This document shows, in pieces, positions 61,587 to 64,000 of a stretch of 64,000 nucleotides of DNA. Every line of letters starts with the position of its first letter. Position 1 is the first letter of the stretch. Position numbers and translations under genes: made by a program. This stretch comes from Gemmatimonadota bacterium (GTDB lineage Bacteria; Gemmatimonadota; Gemmatimonadetes; Longimicrobiales; Gaopeijiaceae). The notes beneath the pieces were generated by a model. The model made no database searches. It had not been told where the DNA came from and was given only the letters and a program-made list of their open reading frames with translations. The stretch covers positions 246,829-310,828 of the forward strand of contig JAWKQN010000008.1 in the NCBI GenBank assembly GCA_041390125.1. Direction: 5' to 3'.

Positions 61587-62063
61587 ATGATGCGGATCCG
61601 GAGGTGGACGCTCACGTGCGCGGTCGTCGGAGCGGCGCTGTCGGTCGCCACGCCGGTGACGGCCCAGCAGGCGGGCGAGTACCAGCGCTCCAGCTCCGGC
61701 ACTCGCATGCTGGAGTTCCCCAACGGCACGGCCATCCGCTTGCTCCTGGACGCATCCAATCTGGGCTCCTCCGAGCTCGAGGTGGCCGAGATCACCTTCC
61801 CGGTCGGCACGGATCCAGCGAGCGGGCACCGGCACGGAGCCACGGAGATCTTCTACGTGGTCGAAGGCGTTCTGGGGCACGTGGTCAACGACGAAGAGCA
61901 TCGCCTCGAGCCCGGGATGGTGGGCGTGGTCAAGCCGGGCGACATGGTCACGCATCGGGTCCTGTCCGACGTTCCCGTCAAGGCGTTGGTGCTGTGGCTG
62001 CCGGGGGGAGAGGCGAACCGAATCGCGCCGTACGAACGCTGGACACCGATCCCGGAGCGGTGA
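61587..62063 (+). CDS. exported cupin-domain protein
   Basis: 158 residues from tandem ATGs at 61587 and 61590 with GGAGGT upstream. The signal peptide is MMRIRRWTLTCAVVGAALSVATPVTAQ. A single cupin follows: GHRHGATEIFYVVEGVLGHVVNDEEHRL (motif 1, with GHRHG and E) and GDMVTHRVLSDVPVKALVLW (motif 2, with H). These should bind one metal ion. The small size and export suggest a metal- or ligand-binding periplasmic protein, with substrate unknown. The methyltransferase gene starts about 97 bp downstream. Confidence 0.87.
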   Translation: MMRIRRWTLTCAVVGAALSVATPVTAQQAGEYQRSSSGTRMLEFPNGTAIRLLLDASNLGSSELEVAEITFPVGTDPASGHRHGATEIFYVVEGVLGHVVNDEEHRLEPGMVGVVKPGDMVTHRVLSDVPVKALVLWLPGGEANRIAPYERWTPIPER

Positions 62064-62159
62064 GGCTCTCTCCTTTGGCGGCGACCCTGCCCGACCCCTG
62101 ACCCCCGTCTCGCCCGCTTCTCGCCTCTCCGGGTGAACCCCTTCTCCCGGATGCGGTGC

Positions 62160-62972
62160 ATGGCGACCTCACAGGAATGGCAGCTCGCGGGCGGCGCGGC
62201 CGAGCGCTACGCGTCCGTGCTCGTGCCCACGATCCTGGGCCCCGCGGCGGAAGCGCTCGTCCGCTGGGTAGTCCCGCGACCCGGAGAGGTCGTGCTGGAC
62301 CTCGGCTGCGGAACGGGCGCGGCCACACGCGCGGCGGCCCGGGCCGTCGGCAGCGCGGGACACGTCTTCGGCGTGGACGTCCAGCCCGGGATGCTCGACG
62401 TGGCGGCGCGCACGTCGCCGATCGGGGACACGGTGGAGTGGATCGAGGGCTCCGCTCTGGCGCTCCCGCTGCCGGACCACTCGGTCACGCTCGCGCTGGG
62501 CGCTCAGGTCCTGCAGTTCCTCCCGGACCGAGCCAGCGCGCTTCGTGAGCTCAAGCGCGTGCTCCAGTCCGGGGGCCGGCTGGCGGTGAGCCTGTGGGCT
62601 CCTCGCGCCGAAAGCCCCTGGTTCGATCACCTCGTTCGAGCGGTCGAAGCGGAGATCGGCCCGGACGTCGCGGGCGGACTCGACGCAGCGTTCGCGTTGA
62701 CGGACGCCGCGGAGCTCGAGTCCTTGTTGGCGAGCGCGGGACTGACGGACGTGGAGTCCACACACGCTCGTCTGGATCTGCGCATCCCGGGCGGCGCGCA
62801 GTTCGTCCGCCGCCACGTCGCGGCCACGCCCATGGCTGCGGGGTTCACCGCGGCTCCAGGCGACGTGCAGGAGGCCGTCGTGGCGCGCGTGGCGGAAGGC
62901 ATGCGCGGATACGAGCGCGGCCAGGACTACGTCGTCCCTTTCACCCTGGTCCTGGGCCGCGCCCGGGGGTAG
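62160..62972 (+). CDS. class I SAM-dependent methyltransferase
   Basis: 270 residues from the ATG at 62160. Motif I is VVLDLGCGTGAATRAAARAV, followed by HVFGVDVQPGMLDVA (acidic loop), VEWIEGSALALPLPDHSVTLALGAQVLQFLPD and ELKRVLQSGGRLAVSLW (motif post-III). The Ubi/Coq-type organisation is similar to small-molecule O- or C-methyltransferases. The substrate cannot be deduced. It converges on the thioredoxin-like gene with a 6-bp gap. Confidence 0.92.
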   Translation: MATSQEWQLAGGAAERYASVLVPTILGPAAEALVRWVVPRPGEVVLDLGCGTGAATRAAARAVGSAGHVFGVDVQPGMLDVAARTSPIGDTVEWIEGSALALPLPDHSVTLALGAQVLQFLPDRASALRELKRVLQSGGRLAVSLWAPRAESPWFDHLVRAVEAEIGPDVAGGLDAAFALTDAAELESLLASAGLTDVESTHARLDLRIPGGAQFVRRHVAATPMAAGFTAAPGDVQEAVVARVAEGMRGYERGQDYVVPFTLVLGRARG

Positions 62973-62978
62973 CGCTCC

Positions 62979-63719
62979 TCAGCGGCGCGCCAGCTCCGCC
63001 TCCACCATCTCCTTGAGCGCCTCGTAGCTGCTCCACTCCGCCAGCGGCTTCCCGGCCACCAGCACGGTGGGTGTGGATCCCACTCCCACGCTGTCGCCGA
63101 GCACGCGGTTGGCGGTGACCACGTCGGCGTGTCGGTCGCTGGCGAGGCAGCCCGCGAACGCCTCCGTGTCCAGCGCCAGTTCCTCCGCGTAGTCGTTGAA
63201 TGCGTCCGCCGGGGCCGACGCGCGCAGCGCCCAGGCCTGCTGGCGCTGGAAGAGCAGATCATGATAGGGCCAGAAGGCATCCTGCTCTGCGGCGCAGCGG
63301 GCTGCACGCGCCGCCACGAAGCCGTGACGATGCCCGTCGTTGCGGGCGGCGCGCAGGTCCAGGGGGTAGTCGTGATAGGTCAAGCGCACCCTACCCGCCG
63401 GGATGAGCTCGGCCTTGAGCCCTGGCTCGACCCGCTCGTTGAAGACCTTGCAGGCGGGACAGGTGAAGTCGCTGAACACGATCACCTGCACGGTGGCGTC
63501 CGCCGGGCCCAGATCCACGCCCTGGGCGGCCGTCATCAGGGCCTCCGCATCCGGGAAGTCGAGGCCACGCACACCGGCGGTCGCCCCGGCAGCACCTCCG
63601 CCAAGCACCGACCATCCCACCCAGGCGACCCCTGCGATGGCCAACGCCGCGAGTCCGAGATAGAAGCTCCTGGGCGTCCCGCCCGTGCCGCTGCGCCGCT
63701 GCCTGCCTCGTTCCACCAT
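62979..63719 (-). CDS. DsbA-family thioredoxin-like protein
   Basis: 246 residues with one N-terminal membrane anchor (FYLGLAALAIAGVAWVGWSVL). The thioredoxin fold has the active site C87-P-A-C90 (FSDFTCPACKVFNERV), a helical insertion, and the cis-Pro loop GVGSTPTVLVAGKPL. The family forms or shuffles disulfides in exported proteins, in line with the many Cys-containing lipoproteins in this window. The DsbB/VKOR partner is not in view. Confidence 0.92.
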   Translation of the reverse strand: MVERGRQRRSGTGGTPRSFYLGLAALAIAGVAWVGWSVLGGGAAGATAGVRGLDFPDAEALMTAAQGVDLGPADATVQVIVFSDFTCPACKVFNERVEPGLKAELIPAGRVRLTYHDYPLDLRAARNDGHRHGFVAARAARCAAEQDAFWPYHDLLFQRQQAWALRASAPADAFNDYAEELALDTEAFAGCLASDRHADVVTANRVLGDSVGVGSTPTVLVAGKPLAEWSSYEALKEMVEAELARR

Positions 63720-63824
63720 CGATGGCCCCCGATCTCCGTCACGCCGTCCCGGTTCCGTTCCTGCCGCATCGTACGCGGCAACGCGGCGAAGGTGTCGCCT
63801 CCGGCGGGGGACGCTCGGACGACC

Positions 63825-64000
63825 TCAGGGCCTGCGCCGTCGTGTGTGGGGACGCCGACCCTGTTGCGGCGGGCCGCTTCGCTCGGTCTCTCCCCCACCG
63901 GGCCGGGTCTCTCCGCCACCGGCGGAGCGGCCGGGCGTGCCTCTCCCTGGACTCGACTTCTTCCCACGGCCCGCCGCGGGTCCCTTCCCTCGCGGGCTGG
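63825..64000 (-). CDS. C-terminal tail of a gene extending beyond the window
   Basis: An open minus-strand frame runs from the window end to a TGA at 63825-63827 and encodes 57 residues. It is Gly/Arg/Lys/Pro-rich (SPRGKGPAAGRGKKSSPGRG at the start and PHTRRRRP at the end). Such basic tails are common on RNA-binding proteins, for example RNA pseudouridine synthases or helicases, but the domain is off-window. The frame may also be non-coding. Confidence 0.4.
   Translation of the reverse strand, partial: SPRGKGPAAGRGKKSSPGRGTPGRSAGGGETRPGGGETERSGPPQQGRRPHTRRRRP

Noticed and set aside
1..64000. tRNA, rRNA, CRISPR array, insertion sequence, prophage
   Set aside because: I saw no tRNA-like T-loop and stem set, no direct-repeat spacer array, no transposase or integrase and no phage structural gene.

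Overview
The window is about 64 kb of very GC-rich, gene-dense chromosome from a Gram-negative bacterium. Evidence for the outer membrane is a TonB-dependent receptor, a TolC-type channel, an outer-membrane barrel protein and many lipoproteins. The mix of families points to the Gemmatimonadota: exported BNR/sortilin-like and LVIVD proteins, exported S9 and M20 peptidases, a BTAD/TolB-like/TPR regulator, and GH57 glycogen enzymes. This is inference from gene content only, because the window has no rRNA or other marker. No tRNA, rRNA, CRISPR array, insertion sequence or prophage was recognised. Starts were chosen from Shine-Dalgarno sites, signal peptides and stop/start overlaps, and many long antisense frames were set aside as shadows.

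Layout from left to right. 1-4245: the 3' end of a CocE/NonD hydrolase, an exported M20 peptidase and a two-RCK potassium channel. 4487-9875: a minus-strand set that looks like extracytoplasmic copper handling, with an MbnH-type di-heme enzyme, an MbnP-type four-Cys protein, a small exported His/Cys-rich protein, an LVIVD lipoprotein and a DUF305 lipoprotein. 10056-14168: an exported HpcH/HpaI-like protein, then a membrane-attached caspase with an EACC1-like partner (a candidate conflict system), then a lipoprotein. 14319-19335: an ArsR/SmtB sensor with its P1B ATPase, then an ECF sigma / anti-sigma / Spy-like sensor operon carrying a 21-bp minisatellite at a start site. 19379-25931: an NtrY/NtrX-like two-component pair, an adhesin-like or bactofilin-like barrel protein, DUF4390 and DUF6544 proteins. 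25928-30472: a BTAD-TPR regulator and several small proteins, including a 48-residue DUF1328 gene.

30454-39434 is a glycogen locus: glgB is divergent from glgA, which is followed by two GH57 enzymes and an EAL protein. 39546-47289 holds an S9 peptidase, NAD(P)-binding proteins, a polytopic membrane protein, a SnoaL-like protein and a single-domain EamA protein. 47330-58431 holds a sortilin-like exported protein, an ABC / HlyD / TolC export operon whose ATPase lacks the Walker A lysine, a PTP-like protein and a TonB receptor. 58610-64000 holds a sialidase-like lipoprotein, an ankyrin protein, a cupin, a methyltransferase, a DsbA-like thioredoxin and the tail of one more gene.

The most interesting items are the caspase/EACC1 pair, the MbnP/MbnH neighbourhood, the degenerate ABC exporter, the minisatellite at the sigma-operon coupling site, and a possible sigma-54 control region downstream of the NtrX gene.
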